Shown piece by piece: positions 1-9,145 of a stretch of 64,000 nucleotides of DNA; the first letter of the stretch is position 1, and every line of letters starts with the position of its first letter. Under the pieces are notes generated by a model, which saw only the letters and a list, made by a program, of their open reading frames with translations, searched no databases and was not told the DNA's origin. This DNA comes from Yersinia similis (GTDB taxonomy: Bacteria > Pseudomonadota > Gammaproteobacteria > Enterobacterales > Enterobacteriaceae): assembly GCF_001053095.1 (NCBI RefSeq), contig NZ_CGBP01000005.1, positions 62,001-126,000 on the forward strand. The letters run 5' to 3'. The position numbers and the translations under genes were made by a program.

Positions 1-1
1 C

Positions 2-2263
2 TCACATACCTGCGGCATTTTGGTTGAAGATCATGCCGATGAAAGTTATGGGCTAAGCCAGACTTATGAGCTGCAATTGCGCGACCTGAGTGAACCTCAC
101 TACCTGTATAACGAGTTATTTGAAAGCCGGGTGGAGTTCGCGCAAGCAAAATTTGGTAAACAGAGTTTTTCAGTTGAAAGTGGTCGTGAAGATGCATTTA
201 TCTGGCCTTCGATTACCCGTGTTGGTCGCGAAGCCTGCCGTATGGCATTACAGCGCTCGGGCATCGAAGGTTCGACCGGTATTTCCAGCCCACGACGTTA
301 TTTGTGGGATGAAGAGAGTTATGCTGCTGGCTGGCGATTTAGCGGCACACAGACCGCACCCCATGAAGAATTGGCAACCGCTCTCCCCTTGACCCTTTTA
401 TTGAATGATGATGGCGAGCCGCTGTATCGTTTACCTGCTGAAGAACGGCTACCGGTTTTTTCTCCCCACTATAGCCGCAGTTCATTAATGGCCTTTATGT
501 TGTCTGAGCTATTAGCGCAAGCACTGATGCAAATCAACAGTGTGGCCCAGCGGTTGAAAATGACGCATGCAACAGCTCCCCGTCAATTGCGTTCGATTAT
601 CCTGACGCTGCCCTCCGCGATGCCCAAACCTGAACGTGAAATTTTTCGGCAAAGGATGAATGAGGCCATTGCCCTAGTTTGGAAATCTATGGGCTGGCAT
701 CCTGCTGATGACGATTTTGTAACGCCAGCCGATCACGTAAAAAGCAAAGTGCCCGTACCGGATGTCCAAATGGAATGGGATGAAGCCACCTGTGGGCAGA
801 TGGTTTATCTGTATAACGAAACACAAGTGAACTTTGGTGGCCGCACCGCCGCCTTCTTTGCCAGTATGGCGCGTCCTGATAAACAACTCGACGCTGGCGA
901 AACGGCAGATAAAACCTTACGGATCGCCTCAATTGATATTGGAGGCGGCACCACTGATTTGGCCATCACTCAATACTGGCTGGATGACGGCATTGGCAAT
1001 AATGTCAAAATCAGCCCGCGTTTATTGTTCCGTGAAGGGTTTAAAATCGCGGGTGACGATATCTTACTTGATATCATTCAACTCTATATTTTACCCGCGC
1101 TACAGGCAACGCTGAAAAAGATGGCGGTGGTTAACAGCGATAGCGTCATGGATAAACTGTTCGGTAACGATGGTCGCATGGATGGTCAATCCGTCCTGCG
1201 ACAACAAACAACCTTACAAATTTTCATGCCAGTTGGTCGCGCCATACTCGAAGCATATGAAAATTTCGATCCCTTGGATACCCGGGCTGAGATTGAAGCC
1301 AGTTTTGGGGAATTACTGCTGCAGTCCTCACAACCACAACCATCATCACAACCATCATCACAACTACAGCAGCCGACACTGAAAGTACTGGAATATATCA
1401 ACAGTGAAATTCAACGCGAGCTACCCACCGATGCTGGTGGGTTTGATATCTTGCAGGTGCCACTGGTCTTAAAATTAAGTCAATTACACGGTGAATTCTT
1501 ATCTAACCGGATGAGCATCACGCAAAACCTGCGGTCATTATCGGAAGTGGTGTCTCTCTATGCTTGTGATGTCCTATTACTGACTGGGCGTCCTTCACGT
1601 TTCCCTGGGATTCAAGCGTTATTCCGCCATCTGCAACCGTTGCCGAATAATCGTATTTTGTCTCTGGATGGATACCATACCAATGATTGGTATCCTTTTA
1701 ACAAACTGGGCCGGATTGATAACCCTAAATCGACTGCTGCAGTCGGCGCTATGCTCTGTCTGTTAGCACTGAATCTGCGACTGGCGGGCTTCTACTTTAA
1801 AGCGGGCGATTTCCAGCCTTACTCGACGATCCGCTATCTTGGCATGTTAAACAGTAGTAATACATTGACCACCGAAAATGTTTACTACCGTGATATCGAT
1901 CTGGACAGTGCCGACTATAAACTACCCTCTGATATCCATTTCCAGCTCCGGGGTTCTCTCTCTCTTGGATTTCGTCAGTTGGATAATGACCGTTGGCCTG
2001 CCTCACCGCTCTACACGTTATCGATTGTCGAACAAGAACTGGCCCGCAAAATTGCCGGTAATAGCGTCTTGAGCGTCAAACTGAGACTGGCGAAAGGCGA
2101 CAAACAATCAGGTTTGGAACGTTTTGAGCTCGCCGAGGCGAAGCTGCAAGACGGTAGCCGTGTGCCCTTACATCATCTGCGACTAAAATTGAACACATTA
2201 GCCAGCAATGGCTCAGGATCCCCCCATTATTGGATCGATAGCGGAAGCGTATTTAGAAAATGA
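2..2263 (+). CDS. srfB: SrfB-like virulence-associated protein, actin/Hsp70-like ATPase (5' partial)
   Basis: The reading frame is open to the left edge, so the start codon lies outside the window; about 750 C-terminal residues are visible, and SrfB proteins are usually near 1000 residues as I recall. A DIGGGTTD motif (bases 935-958) matches the phosphate-2 motif of the actin/Hsp70/MreB ATPase fold, and LLTGRPSRFPG (about 1574-1609) resembles the adenosine motif of the same fold. The first phosphate motif is presumably off the left edge. A short Gln/Pro/Ser-rich linker lies near 1326-1375. The stop overlaps the srfC start by 4 bases, indicating translational coupling. The biochemical role of the Srf proteins is not settled; the name comes from an SsrB-regulated Salmonella locus. 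Confidence 0.85.
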   Translation, partial: SHTCGILVEDHADESYGLSQTYELQLRDLSEPHYLYNELFESRVEFAQAKFGKQSFSVESGREDAFIWPSITRVGREACRMALQRSGIEGSTGISSPRRYLWDEESYAAGWRFSGTQTAPHEELATALPLTLLLNDDGEPLYRLPAEERLPVFSPHYSRSSLMAFMLSELLAQALMQINSVAQRLKMTHATAPRQLRSIILTLPSAMPKPEREIFRQRMNEAIALVWKSMGWHPADDDFVTPADHVKSKVPVPDVQMEWDEATCGQMVYLYNETQVNFGGRTAAFFASMARPDKQLDAGETADKTLRIASIDIGGGTTDLAITQYWLDDGIGNNVKISPRLLFREGFKIAGDDILLDIIQLYILPALQATLKKMAVVNSDSVMDKLFGNDGRMDGQSVLRQQTTLQIFMPVGRAILEAYENFDPLDTRAEIEASFGELLLQSSQPQPSSQPSSQLQQPTLKVLEYINSEIQRELPTDAGGFDILQVPLVLKLSQLHGEFLSNRMSITQNLRSLSEVVSLYACDVLLLTGRPSRFPGIQALFRHLQPLPNNRILSLDGYHTNDWYPFNKLGRIDNPKSTAAVGAMLCLLALNLRLAGFYFKAGDFQPYSTIRYLGMLNSSNTLTTENVYYRDIDLDSADYKLPSDIHFQLRGSLSLGFRQLDNDRWPASPLYTLSIVEQELARKIAGNSVLSVKLRLAKGDKQSGLERFELAEAKLQDGSRVPLHHLRLKLNTLASNGSGSPHYWIDSGSVFRK

Positions 2264-4803
2264 AATCATTAACCCCGCAGCTATTTAATGGCCAACAGCT
2301 TCATGACCAGTTACGGCAGGTAACACAAGGTATCGACCAGGCCATTGATTGGGTTAAGAGTACCCGCCAACATGCTGTTCGTCTGGATAGAGAAGCCGAA
2401 CAGCTAACCATTAAATTACGCCGTACTCGCAATAAAGCGCACAATTTATCTGAGGCAGCGCTAGCCGCGATGACTATTGGTTTTGTAGGGCAATCACATG
2501 CGGGGAAACGGCATCTTATTTCCGCACTGGTGGCCAATGAGCATGACCGATTGGAAGCCACTCTCGGGGGAAAAACGCTCGATTTTTGGCAACAAATTTG
2601 GCCGGAGTATCAAGCGACTGGCCTGGTTACCCGCTTTAGTTATCAGACCGTCGGTCATCAAACGATTGGTCATGAAAGCAGAACAGAAAATGAAGCTTAT
2701 CCGGTTCGGATTTCCTTGCTCAGCGAAGTTGATATCGCCAAAATCATCGCCCGTGCTTTCTTGCTGGACTGCCCTCAGGAAAACCCAGCTTATTCCCTAG
2801 ATGAGCAACAAATTACCGAACATCTGCGGCAATTGATGATGCATCGGCAGCCAATCATTAACGCTGGGCTCAATAGCGATGATGTGATTGCACTTTGGGA
2901 CTCCCTTGCCCACCACGATACGCTACGCCAGAAAACATTGGCGACGCACTTTTGGCCTACCGCGATTGAACTGGCACCGTATCTGAGTATTGATGATCGG
3001 GCCAGGTTATTCTCGTTACTGTGGGGTGAACACGGCCCACTTACTGACGCTTACCGCCATTTTTCCTATACCTTGCAACACCTTATCGGTGCTCCTCAAC
3101 TATTAGCACCATTAAGTGTATTGGTTGACGATACCCTGCTACCTGCCACCAATGGTGTTATGAATATTGCTACGCTTGGTGACTTGAATACACCCGCAGA
3201 TAACTATGTCCAGGTGCTTCCCTTGATAAACGGCAATACCGCGGAACCGGTGACAGTGTCACAAGCAGAGCTGACGTTATTAGCGGTGGAACTGAGGATC
3301 CCGTTCGATAAACCCGCACATGAAAGTACATTTGAATCCATTGAATTGCTGAATTTCCCTGATGCTAATGGTCCGCTGACCATCTCGACATTAATGGAAA
3401 CCGCGACTTATCCGCTGGCCTCGCTGCTGTCACAGGCTAAAAATGCCTATTTACTCGAACGTTATACCGACCAACAGCAAATCAATCTGTTATTGGTGTG
3501 CACCGCCACAGATCAGCGTTCAGAGGTAAAAAGTACCGGTAAGGCATTGGATTATTGGGTTAAACAGACTCAGGGAGTGTCTGTTAAGGTACGCTCACGC
3601 CGTAATCCGGGTTTAATCTGGGCCTTAACGCCCCATGATCAGCGCATCACCGCGAATCTACGTCTCACCACCACAACAGACGCCCAACCGCATGACTCGA
3701 ATATCAAAAATTACGATGAAGCGGTGCAACGCTATGTTGGTAATCCCGGTGACAGTTGGGGAACCCTGCTGGCATTGGATGCACGAGGGGTTGAACGGAT
3801 GGTCACGTACCTATCGAAAGAGGTCCTTCGGGATATCAAATCAGAACGTCTAACCGAACAACTTCACGAGTTACAACGGGAACTGACCAATAACCTGTTT
3901 GCGAGTTGGTATCAACCTTCTGCTACAGACGAACAGCAGCAAAAACAACGTATTGTAGAAATATTACTTAAAACGTTGCAAACCCGTACTGGGGTACATG
4001 GCGAATTGTTGGAGCAATTACTCCCTTCCCGCGATGAACTGCACCGCCTTTATTTACAACAGCACCTTTATCTATCACCGCGCCTTTATCAACAAGAGAA
4101 AAAAGGTGTTGCTGATCTTTCTACACCACTCGACAACACTGAACCTTTCAGTATTGGTATCGATATCGATCTGTTTAGCGACTTTCCCACTCCTACTGAG
4201 TCATCGCTGACACCACAGGCCAGACCTGATAACGATGAAGCAGAGTATGCCGCTCATGTGCAATATTATTGGATAAATCATCTACGCCGACTGCCTGATA
4301 ATACTGCGCTGCTTGAGTTACTGGGGGTTACTAAACCCACGATAGAACTGCTGGTTGCGGAATTAATTACTGCCAGTATCCGGCTGGATATTACCGGGGA
4401 TTTACTACAGGCACTGGCTGATAACGAACCGGTGGTTCTGCATCGTGTAGCCAAAGCGGACCGCCAGGTTTCTCGTGCGCTCACTGTACTCGGTGATTTC
4501 ATTGCCTGGTTAGGGTTTTTGCAGATCAATGAAGATAAGCGCCCAGATAGCCGCATTAATCGAGGCTATAAAATTTTTGCTCAGCCACCTAGATCAGTAT
4601 CAACTTTAGGGATCTCTCGCCGGTTAACGCAACTGGCATTAACCCCAACTAACAGTACCGCATTTTATATCTATGATTGGTTAGTGGGTTTGGGTGAAAT
4701 GATTATTCAAAACGTGGGATATTCAGCCAGTAATGAGATAAGCCCGGCACAGCGCCAACAACTGGCGGCTATATTATCGGTGATAAAACCCGAAAATGAT
4801 TAA
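2260..4803 (+). CDS. srfC: SrfC-like putative P-loop protein
   Basis: 847 residues, start ATG overlapping the srfB stop (ATGA). Residues 1-65 are charged and look helical or coiled-coil. A P-loop-like motif GQSHAGKR lies at residues 77-84: it has the spacing of Walker A but Arg where Ser/Thr normally coordinates Mg. A hydrophobic stretch ending LLNFPDANG (about 3349-3375) could be the G3/Walker B region, and LLLVCTATD (about 3490-3515) a later G-motif strand. This layout resembles large GTPases of the dynamin/septin type, but that is inference. Family naming as SrfC rests on size and its place after srfB. A strong terminator follows, so it is probably the last gene of the operon. No signal peptide or clear membrane segment is seen. 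Confidence 0.8.
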   Translation: MKSLTPQLFNGQQLHDQLRQVTQGIDQAIDWVKSTRQHAVRLDREAEQLTIKLRRTRNKAHNLSEAALAAMTIGFVGQSHAGKRHLISALVANEHDRLEATLGGKTLDFWQQIWPEYQATGLVTRFSYQTVGHQTIGHESRTENEAYPVRISLLSEVDIAKIIARAFLLDCPQENPAYSLDEQQITEHLRQLMMHRQPIINAGLNSDDVIALWDSLAHHDTLRQKTLATHFWPTAIELAPYLSIDDRARLFSLLWGEHGPLTDAYRHFSYTLQHLIGAPQLLAPLSVLVDDTLLPATNGVMNIATLGDLNTPADNYVQVLPLINGNTAEPVTVSQAELTLLAVELRIPFDKPAHESTFESIELLNFPDANGPLTISTLMETATYPLASLLSQAKNAYLLERYTDQQQINLLLVCTATDQRSEVKSTGKALDYWVKQTQGVSVKVRSRRNPGLIWALTPHDQRITANLRLTTTTDAQPHDSNIKNYDEAVQRYVGNPGDSWGTLLALDARGVERMVTYLSKEVLRDIKSERLTEQLHELQRELTNNLFASWYQPSATDEQQQKQRIVEILLKTLQTRTGVHGELLEQLLPSRDELHRLYLQQHLYLSPRLYQQEKKGVADLSTPLDNTEPFSIGIDIDLFSDFPTPTESSLTPQARPDNDEAEYAAHVQYYWINHLRRLPDNTALLELLGVTKPTIELLVAELITASIRLDITGDLLQALADNEPVVLHRVAKADRQVSRALTVLGDFIAWLGFLQINEDKRPDSRINRGYKIFAQPPRSVSTLGISRRLTQLALTPTNSTAFYIYDWLVGLGEMIIQNVGYSASNEISPAQRQQLAAILSVIKPEND

Positions 4804-4843
4804 ACAGACGGTTGACAACGTTAAATAAAGGGAAACTCGCCAC

Positions 4844-4880
4844 AAAAATGCGCGACTCCTCGGCGGAGAAGCGCATTTTT
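4844..4880 (+). terminator. Rho-independent terminator of the srf operon
   Basis: Perfect inverted arms AAAAATGCGC (4844-4853) and GCGCATTTTT (4871-4880), with an inner CTCC/GGAG pairing. The 3' arm ends in a T run, 40 bases after the srfC stop. Confidence 0.85.
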
Positions 4881-4971
4881 TAAACGGTAAAACTCAAGTG
4901 ATATCAGTAATTAAAATTGTTTTGTTGGCTGTCGTTATACTGGCTCGCGTTGCGTTTGCCAATGGATAACC

Positions 4972-5766
4972 TCATAACGCCCGCAAAACAATAATCCCTG
5001 GAGTCTTCTTCACATACTCAATGAAAGATGAATCGACGACTTTTTCATTCACTTTCAGCGAAGATGCATTACGTAATACCGGCCCATTTTTTGTCATAAT
5101 AAAAATACCCGTATGAGTGACGTCCAGCCCCGCAATATTGGTATAAATACCGATATAATCACCGGTCCTCAGTTTATCAATAACAGAATCATTGATAAAT
5201 TCAGCCGGAATATAGCTAACATCGCGTTTGAACACACCCAGTGTTGGGATAAACTCCCCACCATCACTTTTCTGATTGAGATATTTTGTAACAGTTAACG
5301 TATGAGTACTGATTTCAGCGGTAATATCCTTGGCATTTAAAGGGGGACGAGATGACCAATCGGTAAAGAAATGTTTCCGATGTTGGTAACTAATATCACC
5401 ATCAATATACCTAACCCCTACTAATTGTTTGATAAAGTCATTTTTACTTTTAGATTTACGTAGAGATTCCACATAATCCAGATAGGTAAAGCAGTCTAAC
5501 CCTCTAAAATCTATTACTAATTTTTCTGGTTCCGTTGATGAGCCAATCAACATATTAGCTTTGTAAGGTGTGCCTAAAAATTCGGCTGAAACCTTCGCGA
5601 TGATTTCACCTGTATTAGCTTGATCGGCTGTTTTTACTTGCGTTTCTATAATGCTATTGATTCGATTTGATGTGTAAACATCAATATCGACGGGGTCATG
5701 CGTATTTTTTTTAGCACCGCACCCAGCTAAAACAGCCATTAGAATTAAGGGTAAAGATTTATTCAT
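4972..5766 (-). CDS. DUF1460 family lipoprotein, putative NlpC/P60-like amidase
   Basis: 264 residues beginning with a lipoprotein signal: a short basic and hydrophobic stretch, then lipobox LAGC with Cys at residue 16. Downstream, a conserved LDCFTYLDYVESL segment supplies the probable catalytic Cys, and a later DVTHTGIF segment supplies the probable His, as in DUF1460 proteins related to N-acetylmuramoyl-L-alanine amidases. It is therefore likely a lipid-anchored cell-wall amidase or a related thiol hydrolase. The residue after the lipid Cys is Gly, so no Asp+2 inner-membrane retention signal is present and outer-membrane sorting is expected. It stands alone, convergent with the srf operon and divergent from ilvBN. 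The substrate is not known from the sequence. Confidence 0.75.
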   Translation of the reverse strand: MNKSLPLILMAVLAGCGAKKNTHDPVDIDVYTSNRINSIIETQVKTADQANTGEIIAKVSAEFLGTPYKANMLIGSSTEPEKLVIDFRGLDCFTYLDYVESLRKSKSKNDFIKQLVGVRYIDGDISYQHRKHFFTDWSSRPPLNAKDITAEISTHTLTVTKYLNQKSDGGEFIPTLGVFKRDVSYIPAEFINDSVIDKLRTGDYIGIYTNIAGLDVTHTGIFIMTKNGPVLRNASSLKVNEKVVDSSFIEYVKKTPGIIVLRAL

Positions 5767-5964
5767 AAAATCCCTCTATGCTTTGTTAACCTGTTATTTC
5801 CATATAATATTTCCATCGTTACTCTACTATTTAAATTTTAAACTAAGCATCAACGATAATACATTAAATGACTTGCCACTACGGACAAGTGGCCGCCTTT
5901 TTCTCCTATCCAGTCCCATAAAAAATCATAACGTAAGGTTTTGCTATCACCTATCACTGCAACG

Positions 5965-5994
5965 TAAGAGTAAGAGTAAGAGTAAGAGTAAGAG
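5965..5994. repeat. Hexanucleotide tandem repeat (TAAGAG, 5 copies)
   Basis: Five perfect back-to-back copies of TAAGAG in the 356-base gap between the DUF1460 gene and the ivbL leader, about 130 bases before the leader start codon. Arrays of this kind change copy number by slippage. The rest of 5767-6122 holds the ilv promoter region; I could not assign -35/-10 boxes with confidence. Confidence 0.9.
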
Positions 5995-6122
5995 GTATGC
6001 CCTCTCAGACAACTCTGTGACCAATCTTGCGTTTTTTGCACTATGTTCGTTTTAGCCTCTTGTGCCTTTTTGAAAATCGTGTTTATCTCTTAAAGCTTAT
6101 TACATTTTGATGAGAGTACACC

Positions 6123-6215
6123 GTGAACTATTCCACTGCCAATTTCGCCCTACTAAACACCGCACATGTTGCGGCAGTCGTCGTGCGCGTGGTGGTGGTC
6201 GGCAGCGCGCCGTAA
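6123..6215 (+). CDS. ivbL: ilvBN operon leader peptide
   Basis: A 30-codon reading frame with a GTG start, preceded by GAGAG at good spacing. Its second half is loaded with regulatory codons: the run AVVVRVVVVGSAP carries seven Val residues in nine codons, and two Leu codons precede it. This is the signature of the IvbL leader, in which ribosome stalling at Val/Leu codons controls termination before ilvB. The ending V-G-x-A-P matches the E. coli leader (VVVVVGNAP). An out-of-phase ATG at 6110 gives a peptide without the Val codons and is rejected. The leader lies immediately before the attenuator hairpin. Confidence 0.9.
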   Translation: MNYSTANFALLNTAHVAAVVVRVVVVGSAP

Positions 6216-6242
6216 CGGGTACCGAATCCAGAAAGATTCTAA

Positions 6243-6278
6243 AACCCCGCCGGCGCCAGCCGAGCGGGGTTTCTTTTT
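6243..6278 (+). terminator. ilvBN attenuator terminator
   Basis: Arms AACCCCGC (6243-6250) and GCGGGGTT (6264-6271) followed by TCTTTTT, 27 bases after the leader stop. The GC-rich stem with T tract between a Val-rich leader and ilvB is the expected attenuator. High charged Val/Leu-tRNA would favour this hairpin. Confidence 0.88.
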
Positions 6279-6324
6279 ATCGCCCCTCTCAGTTACCGCA
6301 CCGGCCCTGATGAAGGATATAACT

Positions 6325-7992
6325 ATGCGTTATACAGGCGCCCAATTGATAGTTCGGTTACTAGAACAGCAAGGCATTACTCTGGTATGCGGTATTCCCG
6401 GCGGTGCAGCCCTACCGTTGTATGATGCCCTAGGACAAAGCCGTATTATTCGTCATGTATTGGCACGACATGAGCAAGGTGCGGGTTTTATGGCTCAGGG
6501 AATGGCCCGAGCGACAGGAGAAACGGCGGTTTGTTTGGCATCCAGTGGGCCAGGCGCAACCAATTTAGTGACCGCGATTGCCGATGCCAAACTTGATTCA
6601 ATCCCATTAGTTTGTATCACTGGCCAAGTCCCATCTTCTATGATCGGTACCGATGCGTTTCAAGAAGTTGATACTTACGGTATCTCAATACCCATTACCA
6701 AACACAACTACCTTGTCCGCGATATCAGCGAGTTGGCGCAAGTGATTCCACAAGCGTTTCGAATTGCTCAATCAGGGCGGCCCGGCCCGGTATGGATCGA
6801 TATTCCCAAGGATGTACAAACTGCGGAAATTGACTTGGCTACCCTGCCACCACCGGGAATTGCCGATACTCCTGGCCCAGTAGACCTCTCTGCTATCGCG
6901 CAAGTCGCCAAGATGATTAACCAATCTGTACGGCCAGTGCTCTATTTAGGCGGGGGGATTGTCAGTTCAGGGGCGCATCAGCAAGCAATACAATTGGCGG
7001 AGCTGGCGGGTCTGCCGACGACAATGACATTAATGGCATTAGGCACAATGCCCGTCAATCACCCATTATCACTGGGCATGTTGGGTATGCATGCGGCTCG
7101 CTCGACCAACCTAATTATGCAACAATCGGATTTATTGATTGTTCTCGGCGCACGGTTTGATGACCGGGCCATCGGAAAGGCGGAACAATTCTGCCCCCAT
7201 GCCAAGATTATTCATATTGATATTGACCCGGCAGAACTGGGGAAAATCCGTTGCCCACATCTGGCAATGAATGCCGATATTGGGCAAGTATTAACTCATT
7301 TATTGCCAATGATCGACGCCCAGCCACGCAGCGATTGGCGTTCAACCGTTACCGATATGCAGCACGAATTCCCATTCAATCAGCCCAATAGTGGAAATCC
7401 ACTGTGCCATTATGGTTTGATTCGTGCCGCAGCCGAAGCACTGGATGACGATACCATTATTACCACCGATGTCGGTCAGCATCAGATGTGGGTGGCACAG
7501 GCTTATCCACTGCATCGGCCACGCCAATGGCTAACCTCCGGCGGGCTTGGAACCATGGGCTTTGGCTTACCCGCGGCTATCGGTGCCGCTCTGGCAAAAC
7601 CAGAAAATAAAGTGGTCTGCTTCTCCGGTGACGGTAGCCTAATGATGAATATTCAGGAGATGGCGACAGCGGCTGAAGAACAACTGAATATAAAAATTAT
7701 TTTGATGAATAACCAATCGCTGGGATTAGTCCATCAACAGCAGGATCTTTTCTTTGGCAAACGTATTTTTGCTGCTGATTACGCTTATCGCACTAACTTC
7801 ATTCATATCGCCGAGGGGTTTGGTTTCTCTACCTGCGACCTCAATACTGCCAGCGATCCTCATACCGCACTGCATGAAGCCTTAAATCGCCCCGGCCCGG
7901 TGCTTATACACGCACTTATCAATGTGGATGAGAAAGTTTACCCAATGGTGCCCCCCGGCGCGGCAAATACCGATATGATTGGAGGTGAATAA
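6325..7992 (+). CDS. ilvB: Acetolactate synthase I, large catalytic subunit
   Basis: 555 residues. It condenses pyruvate with pyruvate or 2-oxobutyrate to the acetohydroxy acids of valine/leucine and isoleucine synthesis, using thiamine diphosphate, Mg and FAD. The N-terminal TPP domain has the catalytic Glu in ARHEQGAGF (Glu50). A central FAD/transhydrogenase-like domain follows, and the C-terminal TPP-binding motif begins GDG at about residue 435 and ends with NN near residue 462. The ATG at 6325 is preferred because AAGGA sits 7 bases upstream; an in-frame ATG at 6310 would add five residues. It is followed one base later by ilvN, and controlled by the upstream ivbL attenuator. Confidence 0.95.
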   Translation: MRYTGAQLIVRLLEQQGITLVCGIPGGAALPLYDALGQSRIIRHVLARHEQGAGFMAQGMARATGETAVCLASSGPGATNLVTAIADAKLDSIPLVCITGQVPSSMIGTDAFQEVDTYGISIPITKHNYLVRDISELAQVIPQAFRIAQSGRPGPVWIDIPKDVQTAEIDLATLPPPGIADTPGPVDLSAIAQVAKMINQSVRPVLYLGGGIVSSGAHQQAIQLAELAGLPTTMTLMALGTMPVNHPLSLGMLGMHAARSTNLIMQQSDLLIVLGARFDDRAIGKAEQFCPHAKIIHIDIDPAELGKIRCPHLAMNADIGQVLTHLLPMIDAQPRSDWRSTVTDMQHEFPFNQPNSGNPLCHYGLIRAAAEALDDDTIITTDVGQHQMWVAQAYPLHRPRQWLTSGGLGTMGFGLPAAIGAALAKPENKVVCFSGDGSLMMNIQEMATAAEEQLNIKIILMNNQSLGLVHQQQDLFFGKRIFAADYAYRTNFIHIAEGFGFSTCDLNTASDPHTALHEALNRPGPVLIHALINVDEKVYPMVPPGAANTDMIGGE

Positions 7993-7993
7993 T

Positions 7994-8326
7994 ATGATAA
8001 ATCAACAAACATCTACTCAACAAGCATCCGCTCAACCAATCCCCATCCGGGTCATACTGTTACTAACGGTACGTAACCATCCGGGGGTGATGTCACATAT
8101 CTGTGGCTTATTTGCCCGCCGGGCCTTTAACGTTGAAGGAATTCTGTGTATGCCGCTGCCGAGTGGTGAAGAGAGCCGTATTTGGCTACAGGTTTTGGAT
8201 GATCAACGCCTGCTACAGATGATAAGCCAGCTAGAGAAGCTGGTGGATGTACTTCAAGTGCGCCGTTTCGGGCCGGAAATGCCGATTTTTGATCAAGTAG
8301 AAGACTTGGTTGCCAATCAAAAGTGA
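7994..8326 (+). CDS. ilvN: Acetolactate synthase I, small regulatory subunit
   Basis: 110 residues starting at ATG 7994, one base after the ilvB stop, with the strong ribosome site GGAGGTG (7981-7987) inside the ilvB end. The core is a single ACT domain: [18 protein letters not shown] and NVEGILC are the typical ACT strand-helix segments. IlvN binds the IlvB subunit, raises its activity and gives feedback inhibition by valine. The length is typical for IlvN, which is shorter than IlvH. The Gln/Thr-rich first 15 residues look like a poorly conserved tail. Confidence 0.95.
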   Translation: MINQQTSTQQASAQPIPIRVILLLTVRNHPGVMSHICGLFARRAFNVEGILCMPLPSGEESRIWLQVLDDQRLLQMISQLEKLVDVLQVRRFGPEMPIFDQVEDLVANQK

Positions 8327-8337
8327 CATTGTCACTC

Positions 8338-8372
8338 GTTAAACCCTATCGTTGCTGCCGACGGGGTTTAAC
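8338..8372. terminator. Inverted repeat, probable ilvBN / yjjG terminator
   Basis: Perfect 9-base arms GTTAAACCC (8338-8346) and GGGTTTAAC (8364-8372) between the convergent ilvN and yjjG ends. It lacks a clear T tract on the plus strand, so termination strength is uncertain. Confidence 0.55.
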
Positions 8373-8392
8373 GGGCTTATTCGAGTAAGGAT

Positions 8393-9067
8393 TTATGCAA
8401 ATAATAACGCCTGCAATTCGGCTAATGAACTCACTTGATAGCGCGGCGCAATATTGTCATCCCCGGCAGCACCCTGTGTATTTAACCAACACGTATCGAT
8501 GCCCGCATTAATTCCACCCTGAATATCAGAGTGTAAATTATCGCCTACCATTAAAATATGTTCTTTCGGCGGGTTATCCATTAAATTAAACGCATACTCA
8601 AAAATGGCAACATCAGGCTTAGCGACACCCACTTGTTCAGAGATAATCAAGGGTGAAAAAATATCTTTAAAACCCGTCCGCTCTAAGCGGATGGTCTGCA
8701 ACTCAGTGAAACCATTAGTAATAATGCCCATGTTCACTTTACCGCTTAAGGTATCAATCAGTTCGCGAGCGCCCGGTAATAATGAACAAATATCGGCCAT
8801 CGCCAGTAAGAACTCACTGTTCAAGCGTGTTGCGGTGACGCCCAATTTTTCGGCCCACATTTCAAACCGTGTATTCTGCAACTGGGTAGCGGATATTTTA
8901 CCGTCTTGATAATCGACCCACAGTGGTTTGTTAACTAATTGGTAATGGTCAAAATCTTGCGCAGAAAATTCAACATTAAAGCGCGAAAACATCAGCTTTA
9001 ACCCTTGATAAGCGTCAAAGTGAAATAGTGTTTCATCCGCATCGAACAATATCCATTGGTATTTCAT
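8393..9067 (-). CDS. yjjG: Pyrimidine 5'-nucleotidase / HAD-type dUMP phosphatase
   Basis: 224 residues, full length for YjjG. HAD motif I appears as FDADETLF at residues 8-15 (nucleophile and acid/base Asp), motif II as IITNGF, the motif III Lys in GVAKPD, and motif IV as MVGDNLHSD. The conserved NKPLWVDYQ segment in the cap is characteristic of YjjG. The E. coli enzyme dephosphorylates dUMP, dTMP and UMP and protects against non-canonical pyrimidines such as 5-fluoro derivatives. It is cytoplasmic and convergent with ilvBN. In E. coli it lies in another part of the chromosome, so the neighbourhood is not conserved. Confidence 0.9.
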   Translation of the reverse strand: MKYQWILFDADETLFHFDAYQGLKLMFSRFNVEFSAQDFDHYQLVNKPLWVDYQDGKISATQLQNTRFEMWAEKLGVTATRLNSEFLLAMADICSLLPGARELIDTLSGKVNMGIITNGFTELQTIRLERTGFKDIFSPLIISEQVGVAKPDVAIFEYAFNLMDNPPKEHILMVGDNLHSDIQGGINAGIDTCWLNTQGAAGDDNIAPRYQVSSLAELQALLFA

Positions 9068-9145
9068 TACTATTATCTCTCTGACATCATTAAGCGCGTT
9101 ATGGTAGCGATTATTGTGACTGAGCTCAAGTTACACTGCCTATGT

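Noticed and set aside
5783..6055. 90-codon frame across the TAAGAG repeat
   Set aside because: Low-complexity Lys-Ser repeat produced by the hexamer array; no ribosome site or homology, and it lies in the ilv promoter region.
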